A stretch of DNA of 64,000 nt from Klebsiella pneumoniae (GCF_000742135.1 NZ_KN046818.1:806841-870840), one strand, 5' to 3'. Positions 16,997 to 24,988 are shown, numbered from the stretch's first letter. Program-made: numbers and translations. The notes: generated from the sequence alone by a model not told the origin.

Positions 16997-17200
16997 TTGA
17001 ACGCATGTTCAACCAGTCGTTGACCTTATGGTTTAGGTCTTGACCTTAAAGATCTCGTTAAAGATTTCGTTAAAGATATAGTAGGGATGTAGTTGTTACT
17101 GGTTATAACCGGTATTCCCCCTCCTGTTATAACCGGTATACCCTCTCGGTAATAACCGGTATACCCTCTCGGTGATAACCGGTAAACCCTCTCCCCTCTG
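16997..17200. repeat. Repeat cluster with four iterons: candidate replication origin or operator array
   Basis: Four kinds of repeat lie in about 200 bases. A 6+6 palindrome (ttgaac-gcat-gttcaa) is at 16997-17012. Two direct copies of ttgacctta are at 17020 and 17040. Two copies of tcgttaaagat lie at about 17054-17076 in an AT-rich patch. Four direct copies of a unit centred on ataaccggta start at 17105, 17129, 17152 and 17175, spaced 24, 23 and 23 bases; the units read ataaccggtataccctctcg with small changes. Iterons at about two helical turns beside an AT-rich patch are typical of iteron plasmid origins. The function is inferred. Confidence 0.72.
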
Positions 17201-17316
17201 ATAGAAGACACCTAGAGGGCATGTATCCAATACGCGGTGACGGAAAATAACCATTTGCTGGTACTTCCTGCCGTAACTGAGTAACCTCGTTCCGTCAGCG
17301 AACAAAAGGATGCAAC

Positions 17317-17688
17317 ATGGAAATCGTCCAAGGTAAAGGCAGCTTTAACGAGATGGCGACCGGAATTCTGGTGAAACTTTTCGCGGCTTACCCTTTCCAT
17401 TCAGAATTTGACTATTCGGACTGGGGCTGGAAGCCCAGAGGAGACAGAACTCAGATTGACCTGTTGTGCTACACGCTCCAGGCGCTCACCGATATGGGTT
17501 ATATCGAAATAATCTCTTCAACCGATATGGACAGCGCCGCCAAGTTAACACCTCGTGGTTTGAATTTACTTCAACAGCAGGCACCTGGTGCAGGCGATGT
17601 AGTTATTAACGTTCTCAAAGGAGCAGCAGGTGAGACCCGGACAGCGCTCATTGGTGCGATCATCAGTTGGATTTTTGGCGGGAGATAA
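17317..17688 (+). CDS. Unrecognised 123-residue protein with winged-helix-like core and hydrophobic tail
   Basis: A good site (aagga) precedes MEIVQGKGSFNEMATGILVK. The first 85 residues suggest a small winged-helix fold (LLCYTLQALTDMGYIEIISS, AAKLTPRGLNLLQQ). The last 20 (TRTALIGAIISWIFGG) are hydrophobic, possibly a membrane anchor or amphipathic helix. It is transcribed away from the iteron cluster, opposite to the replication-like operon. Function unknown. Confidence 0.65.
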   Translation: MEIVQGKGSFNEMATGILVKLFAAYPFHSEFDYSDWGWKPRGDRTQIDLLCYTLQALTDMGYIEIISSTDMDSAAKLTPRGLNLLQQQAPGAGDVVINVLKGAAGETRTALIGAIISWIFGGR

Positions 17689-17784
17689 TAGAGTTTAATT
17701 CGAATTAAATGCGGTTAATTAGATGAAAACTCGTTCTGTTATCACTGACTCGCCTGTGGGATTTGGTGATCGTTATATCGAGAT

Positions 17785-17994
17785 GTGCGCAACACATCCA
17801 GCACAGACGCGGCTTCGTTAAATCTGTCACCCAGTCGGGTGTTAAACCAGTTTACCGATCCGCCCTTCCATACTGAAAAAATAAATTTTCTTCTCAAAAT
17901 CAATAAAATCCAGTCGCTTCTGGACTCTTTGAGCCGCCTGCATAACGCTGTGGGAGGTCGTGGATTATCGGTCGGTCAGTTCACAGTTGTGTAG
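17785..17994 (+). CDS. Possible 69-residue protein, weak support
   Basis: A GTG-started frame reads NLSPSRVLNQFTDPPF and INKIQSLLDSLSRLHNAVGG and ends at 17994. No strong ribosome binding site is seen, and a second short frame (ATG at 17723) overlaps its start. The rest of 17689-18073 contains nothing else I can support. Confidence 0.25.
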   Translation: MRNTSSTDAASLNLSPSRVLNQFTDPPFHTEKINFLLKINKIQSLLDSLSRLHNAVGGRGLSVGQFTVV

Positions 17995-18073
17995 ATATAA
18001 CGCCGCTACGGGCTTCTGGTGAAACGTAGGAGGGATTGGTGGTGGTGCTCGCGCTGGTGTGGATTTCAGGCAA

Positions 18074-18098
18074 TAAAAAACCCCGCTAAGTGGCGAGG
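18074..18098 (-). terminator. Rho-independent terminator downstream of the resolvase gene
   Basis: On the minus strand a 6-bp stem (cctcgc/gcgggg, one G-T pair, 6-base loop) is followed by six Ts. It lies about 30 bases past the resolvase stop and so should end that transcript. Confidence 0.75.
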
Positions 18099-18126
18099 TC
18101 AGAGAGACAAGGGGCGTAAAGTTAAA

Positions 18127-18678
18127 TCATTTCAGACGATAGAAAGTAGCCTTGCTGATACCCAACTCCTTTTGAATATCCTTTGGTGGTAAACCGGAGC
18201 TAATTAGCTCCTGAACCTGTTCTGGCGTCACTTTGTTAGGTCTACCGCAGTGAACCCCCTCAGACTGAGCACGTTTAATGCCAGCGGTTCTACGCTCTGC
18301 GATCAAATCCTTTTCCAGTGAAGCCAGTCCAGCCATCATGGTTAACATCAATTTACCCACAGGTGTTGATAGGTCGAAGCCTTCACGCAAGCTGATAACC
18401 TTCACACCTTTAGCCCGTAAAGTCTCAACCGTGGATAATACGTCGATAGTGTTACGGCCTAAGCGGTCTATACCAACCACAATTAAGGTATCACCTTCAC
18501 GAATGTAAGCCAGAAGGTCACCGAACCCTTTACGCTCTGCCGCCTTCACACTACCGCTTGTGGCTTCATCGCAGTACCACTTGCTAACCTGGTAACCTGC
18601 ATCAGCAATCTGCTGCTTCTGGTTCTCTACTGTCTGCTCGTTGGTAGACACACGCACATATCCGATGATTGATGTCAT
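18127..18678 (-). CDS. Serine recombinase, Tn3-type resolvase
   Basis: The 183-residue protein begins MTSIIGYVRVSTNEQTVENQ, placing the catalytic serine at residue 11. It has the resolvase blocks LIVVGIDRLGRNTIDVL, LREGFDLSTPVGKLMLTMM and LEKDLIAERRTAGI, and a C-terminal helix-turn-helix (DIQKELGISKATFYRLK). Length is usual for TnpR-class enzymes. The three-subsite res region lies directly before its start, so it should resolve multimers or cointegrates at that site and repress itself (family knowledge). No tnpA transposase is present nearby, which favours a plasmid-maintenance role. Confidence 0.92.
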   Translation of the reverse strand: MTSIIGYVRVSTNEQTVENQKQQIADAGYQVSKWYCDEATSGSVKAAERKGFGDLLAYIREGDTLIVVGIDRLGRNTIDVLSTVETLRAKGVKVISLREGFDLSTPVGKLMLTMMAGLASLEKDLIAERRTAGIKRAQSEGVHCGRPNKVTPEQVQELISSGLPPKDIQKELGISKATFYRLK

Positions 18679-18689
18679 GGTAATTTCCC

Positions 18690-18812
18690 TGTCTCAAAAG
18701 TAAGTCTCATTAATATAACTGTCTCAAAACCTAAAATCAAACTTTTAAGACATCATCAGGGCGCATTCTTCTGTTAAGTAAAATAGTCTCAAAAGGAAGT
18801 CCTTTTAAGACT
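18690..18812. promoter_or_regulatory. res: Complete res site: three resolvase-binding subsites
   Basis: Repeats of tgtctcaaaa and its inverse form three subsites in the standard Tn3 order from the gene outward. Subsite III is near 18690-18713. Subsite II spans 18720-18752, with arms tgtctcaaaa and cttttaagaca about 33 bp end to end. Subsite I spans 18785-18812, a 28-bp pair agtctcaaaagg/ccttttaagact around a 4-base centre. The 28 and ~34 bp sizes match known res sites. Crossover is expected at the centre of subsite I. Confidence 0.82.
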
Positions 18813-19227
18813 GCATAGTAAAGGTTATGCAGCCAGCCTAATGAACCAGGATACCGGGGACCGGACCGACCTTGCCCAAGATATTTGGTAAAGATCCTTG
18901 CTTTTTATGAGGGGCTGTGATTTTCCGTCAGACAAATCTGACGGTGTGCCACAGATATTTTTCGGCAGAACATCAGAAGAGGGGGGTGCTTGTTTACATT
19001 TTTCTCGTGGGGGGGACAGGTGGGTTTCAGGATGCGGCGTGAGCCACACGCCGAAACCTACACTTCATCAAGGTTTCAGCAATCACAGGAGCGCAACTAT
19101 ATACACTCCTGAAGTGAATCAAAATAAAACCCACATTACTTTAGTGGTAACACTTTTGTGATGCGAGAGTCGATCTCTACCGCCAATGTGTTTCGAAGAA
19201 AAACTAAGCAGACATTGCCATCTTCAC
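18813..19227. other. Intergenic region with hairpins, no gene seen
   Basis: About 400 bases between the res site and the next gene. Features are a perfect 8-bp hairpin at 18925-18944 (ccgtcaga-caaa-tctgacgg), a 7-bp hairpin (cggcgtg-agcca-cacgccg) near 19033-19051, and a G-rich run near 19010. None has a T run on either strand. No frame looks coding. Confidence 0.45.
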
Positions 19228-19542
19228 CTATTTGATTATCAAACGATTCTGGTCATCAAAAGGTGCGATATAGACTAAATTAAACATGTCCCCATTAGAT
19301 GTCCTAACAGTCAGTTTTTCCCAATCAACAATCGCATGATCTGGAAGGTTGGGAGTAATCCATGCGCTTTGATATGTTCGATTGCCTTTTAATGTAAAAT
19401 TACCTTTAGCGGTTAATTCTTGAGCAGGTCCTGCAAGAGGATTCAACTCATACCACCATACCCCTCCATCATTTCTTAAATGTCCATATAGTGGGTTTCC
19501 ATCAGCATCTTGAATTTGATAAAAATCCTTTAAATCACTCAT
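19228..19542 (-). CDS. Unrecognised 104-residue protein
   Basis: The frame from MSDLKDFYQIQDADGNPLYG encodes a small, tryptophan-rich, probably all-beta protein (GGVWWYELNP, LTAKGNFTLKGNRTYQSAW, VDWEKLTVRTSNGDMFNLVY). No signal peptide or membrane segment. The ribosome binding site is weak. Its strand pattern, alternating short G-turns with W and K-L-T-V, resembles the 86-residue protein at 20944 loosely. Function unknown; an immunity-like or carrier fold is conceivable but unsupported. Confidence 0.55.
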   Translation of the reverse strand: MSDLKDFYQIQDADGNPLYGHLRNDGGVWWYELNPLAGPAQELTAKGNFTLKGNRTYQSAWITPNLPDHAIVDWEKLTVRTSNGDMFNLVYIAPFDDQNRLIIK

Positions 19543-19610
19543 GTTTCTAACCTACCCCTATTTTTTATTGTCGACGGCAGTAATACCACTGGTCCATTAT
19601 GATAAATTCT

Positions 19611-20057
19611 TTACTTAAGCTCAGTTGAGGTGGATGTAACGAGATGTTCCCAAGGTAAATCCTCATTGACAGGCACCCCGGACAGTGTTCTTGCGTATGA
19701 CTCAGCCTCGGCATAACTCCCGAAATTTTGGCTGGCGAGACATTCTGAGGCATACGACATAACTACGCTCCACCCTGCATCTCTTTCATAAATAGAGATA
19801 ATCTTTCCGTCACTTTTCTTCATCTCTTGCATTACTCGTCCCATGACTCCCCCAGTTGAATGTTTTTTGATTAGTATATGGAATGTACCATTCATATTAT
19901 CAATCAAATTCTTTCGAAAGCCAGATTTTAGATAATAGCAGCCATTTAGCGCCGTGATGGGACACCATAAAAGCGCTGTAGGCGCATCATTGGGGGAGGC
20001 AGGAACACCAATCGAGACGATCAGTAAGATGCTGAACCACAGCAGCCCAGCAGTCAC
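19611..20057 (-). CDS. Unrecognised protein of up to 148 residues, start uncertain
   Basis: From a GTG at 20057 the frame gives a hydrophobic N-terminal segment (GLLWFSILLIVSIGVPA) and a C-terminal domain IISIYERDAGWSVVMSY then FGSYAEAESYARTLSG, which resembles small stress-type DUF2188-like domains. In-frame ATGs at 19895 and 19847 (ggggg just upstream of the latter) could instead start a shorter soluble protein of about 79-95 residues. The C-terminal domain is the better supported part. Confidence 0.5.
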   Translation of the reverse strand: MTAGLLWFSILLIVSIGVPASPNDAPTALLWCPITALNGCYYLKSGFRKNLIDNMNGTFHILIKKHSTGGVMGRVMQEMKKSDGKIISIYERDAGWSVVMSYASECLASQNFGSYAEAESYARTLSGVPVNEDLPWEHLVTSTSTELK

Positions 20058-20471
20058 TATGACGTATCTTGATATTACCCAGGACGAAGTGAACCAGACC
20101 TATCAGATGGTGATCTAGGTTCCTCACAGATAATGCGAGACAATTGTTAACTATATGTTGCATATCTCCGCAACACAGGACTGAGGTCAGCCCCTCCGCT
20201 TATGGTGATTGCGCGGCATGAAGCCGCTTAGTTAGTACAACCGATGAAGAAATCAGCATTCGATCAAATTTACATATTTTTTTCAATCTTGTTGAAATCT
20301 TCTCCAGGCCTTATGCGACGTGGGCTTGCGAATTATTACCCTTCCGCAACCTCAATTTAACGTCAAAATCAACCCTTGTACTCAAAAGATTCCTTAATAA
20401 AATATTGCTTATGTAGTAGGTAGTCATGAGCATGCCACTACATGTAGTACCCTTGCCTAAATTGCAGGCAT
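20058..20471. other. Intergenic region, no gene seen
   Basis: About 410 bases with a small hairpin near 20213-20230 (gcggc-atgaa-gccgc). Several minus-strand frames pass through the terminator at 20472-20502 and do not look coding. Nothing else can be supported. Confidence 0.4.
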
Positions 20472-20502
20472 AAAAAACCGGGTCCATTTTCACAAACCCG
20501 GT
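20472..20502 (-). terminator. Rho-independent terminator, possibly of a small RNA
   Basis: On the minus strand a 7-bp perfect stem (accgggt/acccggt) is followed by six Ts. The only DNA before it on that strand, 20503-20636, has no good protein frame, so the transcript it ends may be a short non-coding RNA or leader. Confidence 0.65.
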
Positions 20503-20636
20503 CTCTGAAGCATGACCGCCATGAGTTTGCAGACTCATAACGATTGTTAGCCTCATCATCATTTTTGACGACTTGATTGTGCCTGGCTTGGTTGGTCATG
20601 TAAACCCTGAAGTTAATGTTGATAAAGGACAAATAC

Positions 20637-20903
20637 ATGCCAATTTGCAAACAAGCACACCGTTATAACTCTATTTTCATCAGCTTACCTCATGATCAAG
20701 GTGGCGAGGGCCGCCACAAATGTTGTGGATGCGCTTACGATCAGGGGTATCGCGCTGGTCTAGCTCGTACAGGTCAACCTTGGGTTGATTTGGCGGCTCT
20801 TCCTGATAGTCAGGCAGGGACTGTGCGTCATAAAAGCCCACAGGCTGCTTTTGCTGAAGGGTATCGTAACGGTGTGAATGATTCTTACCGCAATGTAGGT
20901 TAA
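20637..20903 (+). CDS. Unrecognised 88-residue protein with an internal duplication and cysteine motif
   Basis: The ATG at 20637 follows aagga at good spacing; an upstream in-frame ATG at 20616 lacks this. The protein has two similar halves: PHDQGGEGRHKCCGCAYDQG then YRAG, and PDSQAGTVRHKSPQAAFAEG then YRNG. The first copy has HKCCGC, the second has HKSPQA, so only the first could bind metal. No signal peptide is evident. The family seems to be a conserved unknown of plasmids and islands (recollection). Confidence 0.68.
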   Translation: MPICKQAHRYNSIFISLPHDQGGEGRHKCCGCAYDQGYRAGLARTGQPWVDLAALPDSQAGTVRHKSPQAAFAEGYRNGVNDSYRNVG

Positions 20904-20918
20904 GAATCGCAATCCAAT

Positions 20919-20942
20919 AAGGGGGCATCCCGCCCCCTTAAA
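20919..20942. terminator. Bidirectional hairpin between convergent genes
   Basis: An 8-bp GC-rich stem (aagggggc/gcccccttt-type arms, 5-base loop) lies between the converging genes ending at 20903 and 20944. T runs are short, so termination strength is uncertain. Confidence 0.5.
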
Positions 20943-20943
20943 G

Positions 20944-21204
20944 CTATACATCCCACGGATTTGTTTTCATTTTCCTCATTGGGTACGCTTGACCATTCAC
21001 GGTGAAGGTGAGTTTCTCAGTATCGATCACTCCCTCAACCTCTTTGTAATCGAATGGGAATTTCACTTTATTATCGTTAATTTTGTACAAGCCGCCTGGG
21101 ATGTTGGGGCCATGGTTGACCTGCAAATAATCGCCCTTGATTGTCCAACGTCCTTCTACCTGGTATCCAATCGCGCTACCGTGTTCATTAAAGTAAATGC
21201 TCAT
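20944..21204 (-). CDS. Unrecognised 86-residue protein, second gene of a two-gene operon
   Basis: The frame opens MSIYFNEHGSAIGYQVEGRW with aagga before it, and continues TIKGDYLQVNHG, KVKFPFDYKEVEGVIDTEKL and TFTVNGQAYPMRKM. The strand-turn pattern suggests a small beta protein. It lies 9 bases after the stop of the gene at 21214-21540, so the two are cotranscribed. Function unknown. Confidence 0.6.
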   Translation of the reverse strand: MSIYFNEHGSAIGYQVEGRWTIKGDYLQVNHGPNIPGGLYKINDNKVKFPFDYKEVEGVIDTEKLTFTVNGQAYPMRKMKTNPWDV

Positions 21205-21213
21205 GATGATTCC

Positions 21214-21540
21214 TTATTCTTTGAACTCGATTTCTTGATCATCAAGTTCCCCATCCCGAGATAGTTTGATTGAGAAACGTTTGAACGTTTTAAAAAATTC
21301 TTCAAGAGTTATCGCTACTCTTTCTCTACGTAAGCCGTGTTGGTCATCAGTTACATACGCCTCGACATCAAAGAATCGCTCTGCTGAGTAGAAGGAAATA
21401 CCTTTAACTATCTCACCTTCTTTCAGAATCCCTTTAGCTCTCAGGAAGTCACTGAAGCTGTCTTGATCAGCCCTGTCCGCTGCAACAGTGCCTTTGTAGT
21501 CGTTATATTGAGTACTGGCTTTAAAATGTTCTTTTGTCAT
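21214..21540 (-). CDS. Unrecognised 108-residue protein, first gene of a two-gene operon
   Basis: The ATG at 21540 is chosen for its aaggat site; the frame is open 31 codons further upstream without a good start. The protein reads MTKEHFKASTQYNDYKGTVA, ILKEGEIVKGISFYSAERFF, VEAYVTDDQHGLRRERVAIT and LEEFFKTFKRFSIKLS, an acidic alpha/beta protein with no membrane segment. Similar proteins occur on plasmids and islands (recollection), function unknown. Confidence 0.65.
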   Translation of the reverse strand: MTKEHFKASTQYNDYKGTVAADRADQDSFSDFLRAKGILKEGEIVKGISFYSAERFFDVEAYVTDDQHGLRRERVAITLEEFFKTFKRFSIKLSRDGELDDQEIEFKE

Positions 21541-22145
21541 AATTTTTATCCTTTGCTGTGTGTAATCAAAGGTAGCGTAGCGCAGATTTTGGACAATACA
21601 AGCCATAAAGCCCCGTTGGTGATACAGCAACAAGCGGAGCGTAGCGACGTCATCAGATTGTCAGAGGGATCACACCTTATCAGGATGCTCGTGTACCTTT
21701 CGGAGCGTGAGCGAGACGCTGATAGAGCTTGCATGTGGTGTGCAAGTACCAATATCACCATAAACCTGTTTATCCCTCAGTGAGGGGCATCGGGCTTAAA
21801 TGCGTGTGGTCTATCTGTTTCGGGATGGTTTAGAGACGTTGGCAGCGTCATTAGCTTCGAGTTGATAGCGGTTCGTGTAGACTGTTATCCGGTTCGATAA
21901 TAAGCAGGTTACAACCCTGCGATAAAAATTATCGAATGAACCAATGGTTCACCGAGCATCGGCCCCGTTCACGCTTTATACCTGTTCGAGCTATACAACT
22001 ACAGGCCGCTACGTGCTAACATCCCTGAATAGCCACTGTTAACCATAGCGGCAACTGTTGGTCATAGAATCCCTTAAAAGAAGATCGTAACTTGAGAGAG
22101 AAACACTCTTTAAGTGGTTGTTTTTAATGGATTTTGTTGTGTGAG
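21541..22145. other. Intergenic region between the island genes and the tRNA, with nested hairpins
   Basis: About 600 bases with no convincing gene. It holds a strong 52-base hairpin at 21891-21942 (separate entry) and weaker ones near 21774-21787 and 21980-22010. The far end must contain the junction between island and tRNA-proximal DNA. No second copy of the tRNA 3' end was found in the window, so the other attachment end lies beyond position 1 or has been lost. Confidence 0.5.
21891..21950. repeat. Nested hairpin with two competing pairings
   Basis: Outer arms ggttcgataat (21891-21901) and attatcgaa-tg-aacc (21928-21942) enclose an inner 5-bp stem gcagg/cctgc with a 7-base loop (21904-21920). 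The gaacc at 21938-21942 can alternatively pair with ggttc at 21946-21950. The 5-bp stem with 7-base loop looks anticodon-arm-like, but no full tRNA can be folded. Confidence 0.55.
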
Positions 22146-22218
22146 TGCCGATAATAGGAGTCGAACCTACGACCTTCGCATTACGAATGCGCTGCTCTAC
22201 CAACTGAGCTATATCGGC
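22146..22218 (-). tRNA. thrW: tRNA-Thr (anticodon CGT), island attachment site, CCA not encoded
   Basis: The minus strand folds as a cloverleaf: acceptor gccgata/tatcggc, D arm gctcagttggtagagc, anticodon loop ttcgtaa with CGT reading ACG, T arm with ttcgact, and discriminator A at 22146. After the discriminator the DNA reads ctcac instead of CCA. Its place beside proA matches thrW of enterics, a well-known phage and island integration site. The whole AT-rich block lies on its 3' side, as expected for integration into the tRNA end. Confidence 0.95.
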
Positions 22219-22331
22219 CCTGCAAGAGGTGTTCACGAGCGTGAATCACGAGGCAAAAGGTTAGAACTTAGCGGGCGATGCGTCAATAGCCAGTGGAATC
22301 AACTGCCTATTTTTGCATCGCCCGTTCTCAT

Positions 22332-23585
22332 TTACGCACGAATGGTATCGTCGCCGAAACCAATCCACTTATAGGTGGTTAACGCTTCCAGCCCCATCGG
22401 GCCGCGGGCGTGCAGCTTCTGGGTGCTGACCGCCACTTCCGCGCCGAGGCCGAACTGGCCGCCGTCGGTGAAGCGCGTGGAGGCGTTCACATATACCGCG
22501 GAAGAGTCCACTTCATTGATAAAGCGGTTGGCGTTACGCAGGGTGCGGGTCAGGATGGCGTCGGAGTGCTGGGTGCCATGTTCGCGGATATGGGCGATAG
22601 CCTCGTCCATATCAGCCACCACTTTGACGTTTAGATCCAGCGACAGATACTCGTCGTCATACTGCTCCGCTTTCACCGGCTCGACCTTCGCTGGGCCGTT
22701 TTGCAGCGCGGGGAGGGCGGAAGGGGCGGCGTGCAGGGTGACGCCGCTCTCGGCCATCTGCTTGCTCAACGCCGGCAGGAAGGTATCGGCGATGTTGCGG
22801 TGCACCAGCAGCGTTTCCACGGTATTGCAGGTGCTCGGCCGCTGGGTCTTGGCGTTGACGATGATCTTCAGCGCGGGGGCGATCTCGGCGGTTTCATCCA
22901 CGAAGATATGGCACACGCCAATCCCACCGGTGATCACCGGGATCGTTGACTGCTCACGGCACAGCTTGTGCAGGCCCGCGCCGCCGCGAGGGATCAGCAT
23001 ATCGATGTATTTATCCATCTTCAGCATTTCGCCCACCAGCGCGCGATCCGGGCTCTCGATAGCCTGTACCGCGGCGGCCGGCAGACCGCACTCCTGCAGC
23101 GCCTGCTGGATCACCTTCACCGTGGCGGCGTTGGTGCGCCAGGTCTCTTTCCCGCCGCGCAGGATCGCCGCGTTGCCGGTTTTCAGACACAGGGAGGCGA
23201 CGTCGACCGTCACGTTAGGACGCGCTTCATAAATCACGCCAATCACCCCCAGCGGGACGCGGCGACGTTCAATACGCAGACCGCTGTCCAGCAGCCCGCC
23301 GTCGATCACCTGGCCGACCGGATCGGCCAGATTGCACACCTGGCGCACATCGCTGGCGATGCCGCTCAGACGCGCCGGGGTCAGCGCGAGGCGATCGAGC
23401 ATCGCTTCACTCAGGCCATTGGCGCGAGCTTCGGCTAAATCTTCCGCGTTGGCGCGCAGAATATCGTCGGTCTGCGCTTCCAGATAATCGGCGATCTTTT
23501 CCAGTACCTGATTCTTTTCCCGGCTGGAGAGTAACGCCAGCTGCCAGGAGGCCGCTTTGGCGGCAATGCCCATTTGTTCCAGCAT
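22332..23585 (-). CDS. proA: Gamma-glutamyl phosphate reductase
   Basis: The 417-residue product opens [20 protein letters not shown] and carries [20 protein letters not shown] and [10 protein letters not shown], with the active-site cysteine in [13 protein letters not shown] and a C-terminal [11 protein letters not shown]. It reduces gamma-glutamyl phosphate to glutamate semialdehyde with NADPH, step two of proline synthesis, in the cytoplasm. It lies 10 bases after proB and is cotranscribed with it. Full family length, no damage. The island lies just downstream of the adjacent tRNA. Confidence 0.97.
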   Translation of the reverse strand: MLEQMGIAAKAASWQLALLSSREKNQVLEKIADYLEAQTDDILRANAEDLAEARANGLSEAMLDRLALTPARLSGIASDVRQVCNLADPVGQVIDGGLLDSGLRIERRRVPLGVIGVIYEARPNVTVDVASLCLKTGNAAILRGGKETWRTNAATVKVIQQALQECGLPAAAVQAIESPDRALVGEMLKMDKYIDMLIPRGGAGLHKLCREQSTIPVITGGIGVCHIFVDETAEIAPALKIIVNAKTQRPSTCNTVETLLVHRNIADTFLPALSKQMAESGVTLHAAPSALPALQNGPAKVEPVKAEQYDDEYLSLDLNVKVVADMDEAIAHIREHGTQHSDAILTRTLRNANRFINEVDSSAVYVNASTRFTDGGQFGLGAEVAVSTQKLHARGPMGLEALTTYKWIGFGDDTIRA

Positions 23586-23595
23586 TTTCAGCTCC

Positions 23596-24699
23596 TTAAC
23601 GGATGATCATATCATCGCGGTGGACGGCCACCGGGCCGTATTCATAGCCCAGAATGGCATCGATTTGCTGCGAGTGCTGGCCGGCGATAAGGCGCAGCGC
23701 ATCGCTGTTGTAGCGGCTGACGCCGTGAGCGATGTCGCGTCCTTCGCTATTGCGGATGCGGATCACTTCGCCGCGGGAGAAGTTGCCGCTGACGATTTTG
23801 ATCCCTTTTGGCAATAGCGAGCTGCCTCTTTCGAGGATCGCCTGGGTCGCGCCCGCATCGACGGTGATTTCCCCCGCCGGCGGCGCGCCGAAGATCCAGC
23901 GCTTACGGTTCTCCAGCGGAGACTCCTGGGCGTGGAAGCAGGTACCTACCGGCAGGCCTGCCATGGCATGGCCGATAACGTCCGGACGGTTCCCGGCGGC
24001 GATGATGGTATCAATCCCCGCCCGGCAGGCGACGTCCGCGGCCTGCAGCTTGGTGCCCATGCCGCCGGTGCCGAGTCCGGAGACGCTATCGCCGGCGATG
24101 GCGCGCAGCGCGTCGTCGATGCCGTAAACGTCTTTAATCAGCTCCGCCTGCGGGTTGCTGCGCGGGTCGGCGGTGAACAGGCCTGGCTGGTCGGTTAACA
24201 GCAGCAGCTTATCCGCCCCGGCGAGGATCGCGGCCAGCGCGGAGAGATTGTCGTTATCGCCCACTTTGATTTCCGCGGTGGCGACGGCGTCGTTTTCGTT
24301 AATGACCGGGACGATGCTGTTATCCAGCAGCGCGCGCAGAGTGTCGCGGGCGTTGAGGAACCGTTCTCTGTCTTCCATGTCGGCGCGGGTCAGCAGCATC
24401 TGGCCAACGTGAATGCCATAGATAGAAAACAGCTGTTCCCACAGCTGGATCAGACGGCTTTGTCCCACCGCCGCCAGCAGCTGCTTGGAGGCGATGGTGG
24501 CGGGCAGTTCCGGGTAACCAAGGTGCTCGCGCCCGGCGGCAATGGCCCCGGAGGTCACGATGACAATACGGTGTCCCATGGCGTGCAACTGTGCGCACTG
24601 GCGCACAAGCTCGACGATATGGGCGCGGTTCAGGCGACGGGACCCGCCTGTTAAAACACTGGTGCCCAGTTTTACCACCAGCGTCTGGCTTTCACTCAT
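23596..24699 (-). CDS. proB: Glutamate 5-kinase
   Basis: The 367-residue product starts [20 protein letters not shown], the amino-acid-kinase phosphate-binding segment. It continues with [18 protein letters not shown] (here [16 protein letters not shown]) and [20 protein letters not shown], and ends in a PUA domain (about residues 275-360). It phosphorylates glutamate for proline synthesis and is feedback-inhibited by proline in enterics (established). First gene of proBA, divergent from phoE. Confidence 0.97.
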   Translation of the reverse strand: MSESQTLVVKLGTSVLTGGSRRLNRAHIVELVRQCAQLHAMGHRIVIVTSGAIAAGREHLGYPELPATIASKQLLAAVGQSRLIQLWEQLFSIYGIHVGQMLLTRADMEDRERFLNARDTLRALLDNSIVPVINENDAVATAEIKVGDNDNLSALAAILAGADKLLLLTDQPGLFTADPRSNPQAELIKDVYGIDDALRAIAGDSVSGLGTGGMGTKLQAADVACRAGIDTIIAAGNRPDVIGHAMAGLPVGTCFHAQESPLENRKRWIFGAPPAGEITVDAGATQAILERGSSLLPKGIKIVSGNFSRGEVIRIRNSEGRDIAHGVSRYNSDALRLIAGQHSQQIDAILGYEYGPVAVHRDDMIIR

Positions 24700-24883
24700 G
24701 ATTCTCTGCCGTTCAAAAGGAATATCGATATCGAGCTGATGTTGTAGCAGGAGTCGGCCCGCTTGCCAACACCCGGGGCGGCGGGCGCGCCATTTTATTG
24801 CGCGGGATCGGGCATTCTGGAGAGGGAATGTGACAAAAATATGTCAGATACATTTAAATACCCTTTTTTATAAAAAGTTCCAT

Positions 24884-24902
24884 CTTGTCATAAATATTTA
24901 AT
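24884..24902 (+). promoter_or_regulatory. Candidate Pho box upstream of phoE
   Basis: The sequence cttgtcataaatatttaat matches the first half of the PhoB consensus (ctgtcat) with the AT spacer and a degenerate second half. It lies about 90 bases before the phoE start, where phosphate-starvation control is established in E. coli. Confidence 0.6.
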
Positions 24903-24988
24903 ATCCCGGCGTTAAAAAACCTCCAGTTTTTGATGGGCGAGCGCCCGCAATTGAATAGCGCGTATAAATAAATCACCAGGACTGAATA

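Noticed and set aside
17026..17305. Minus-strand frames with repeated RGYTGYYREGIPVI-like peptides
   Set aside because: The peptide repeats are the translation of the iteron array; start signals are lacking and the DNA repeats explain them.
20311..20562. 83-codon minus-strand frame
   Set aside because: It runs through a strong terminator with a T run and has no good ribosome binding site.
21881..21950. A second tRNA gene
   Set aside because: An anticodon-arm-like stem is present, but no acceptor, D or T arms can be folded around it.
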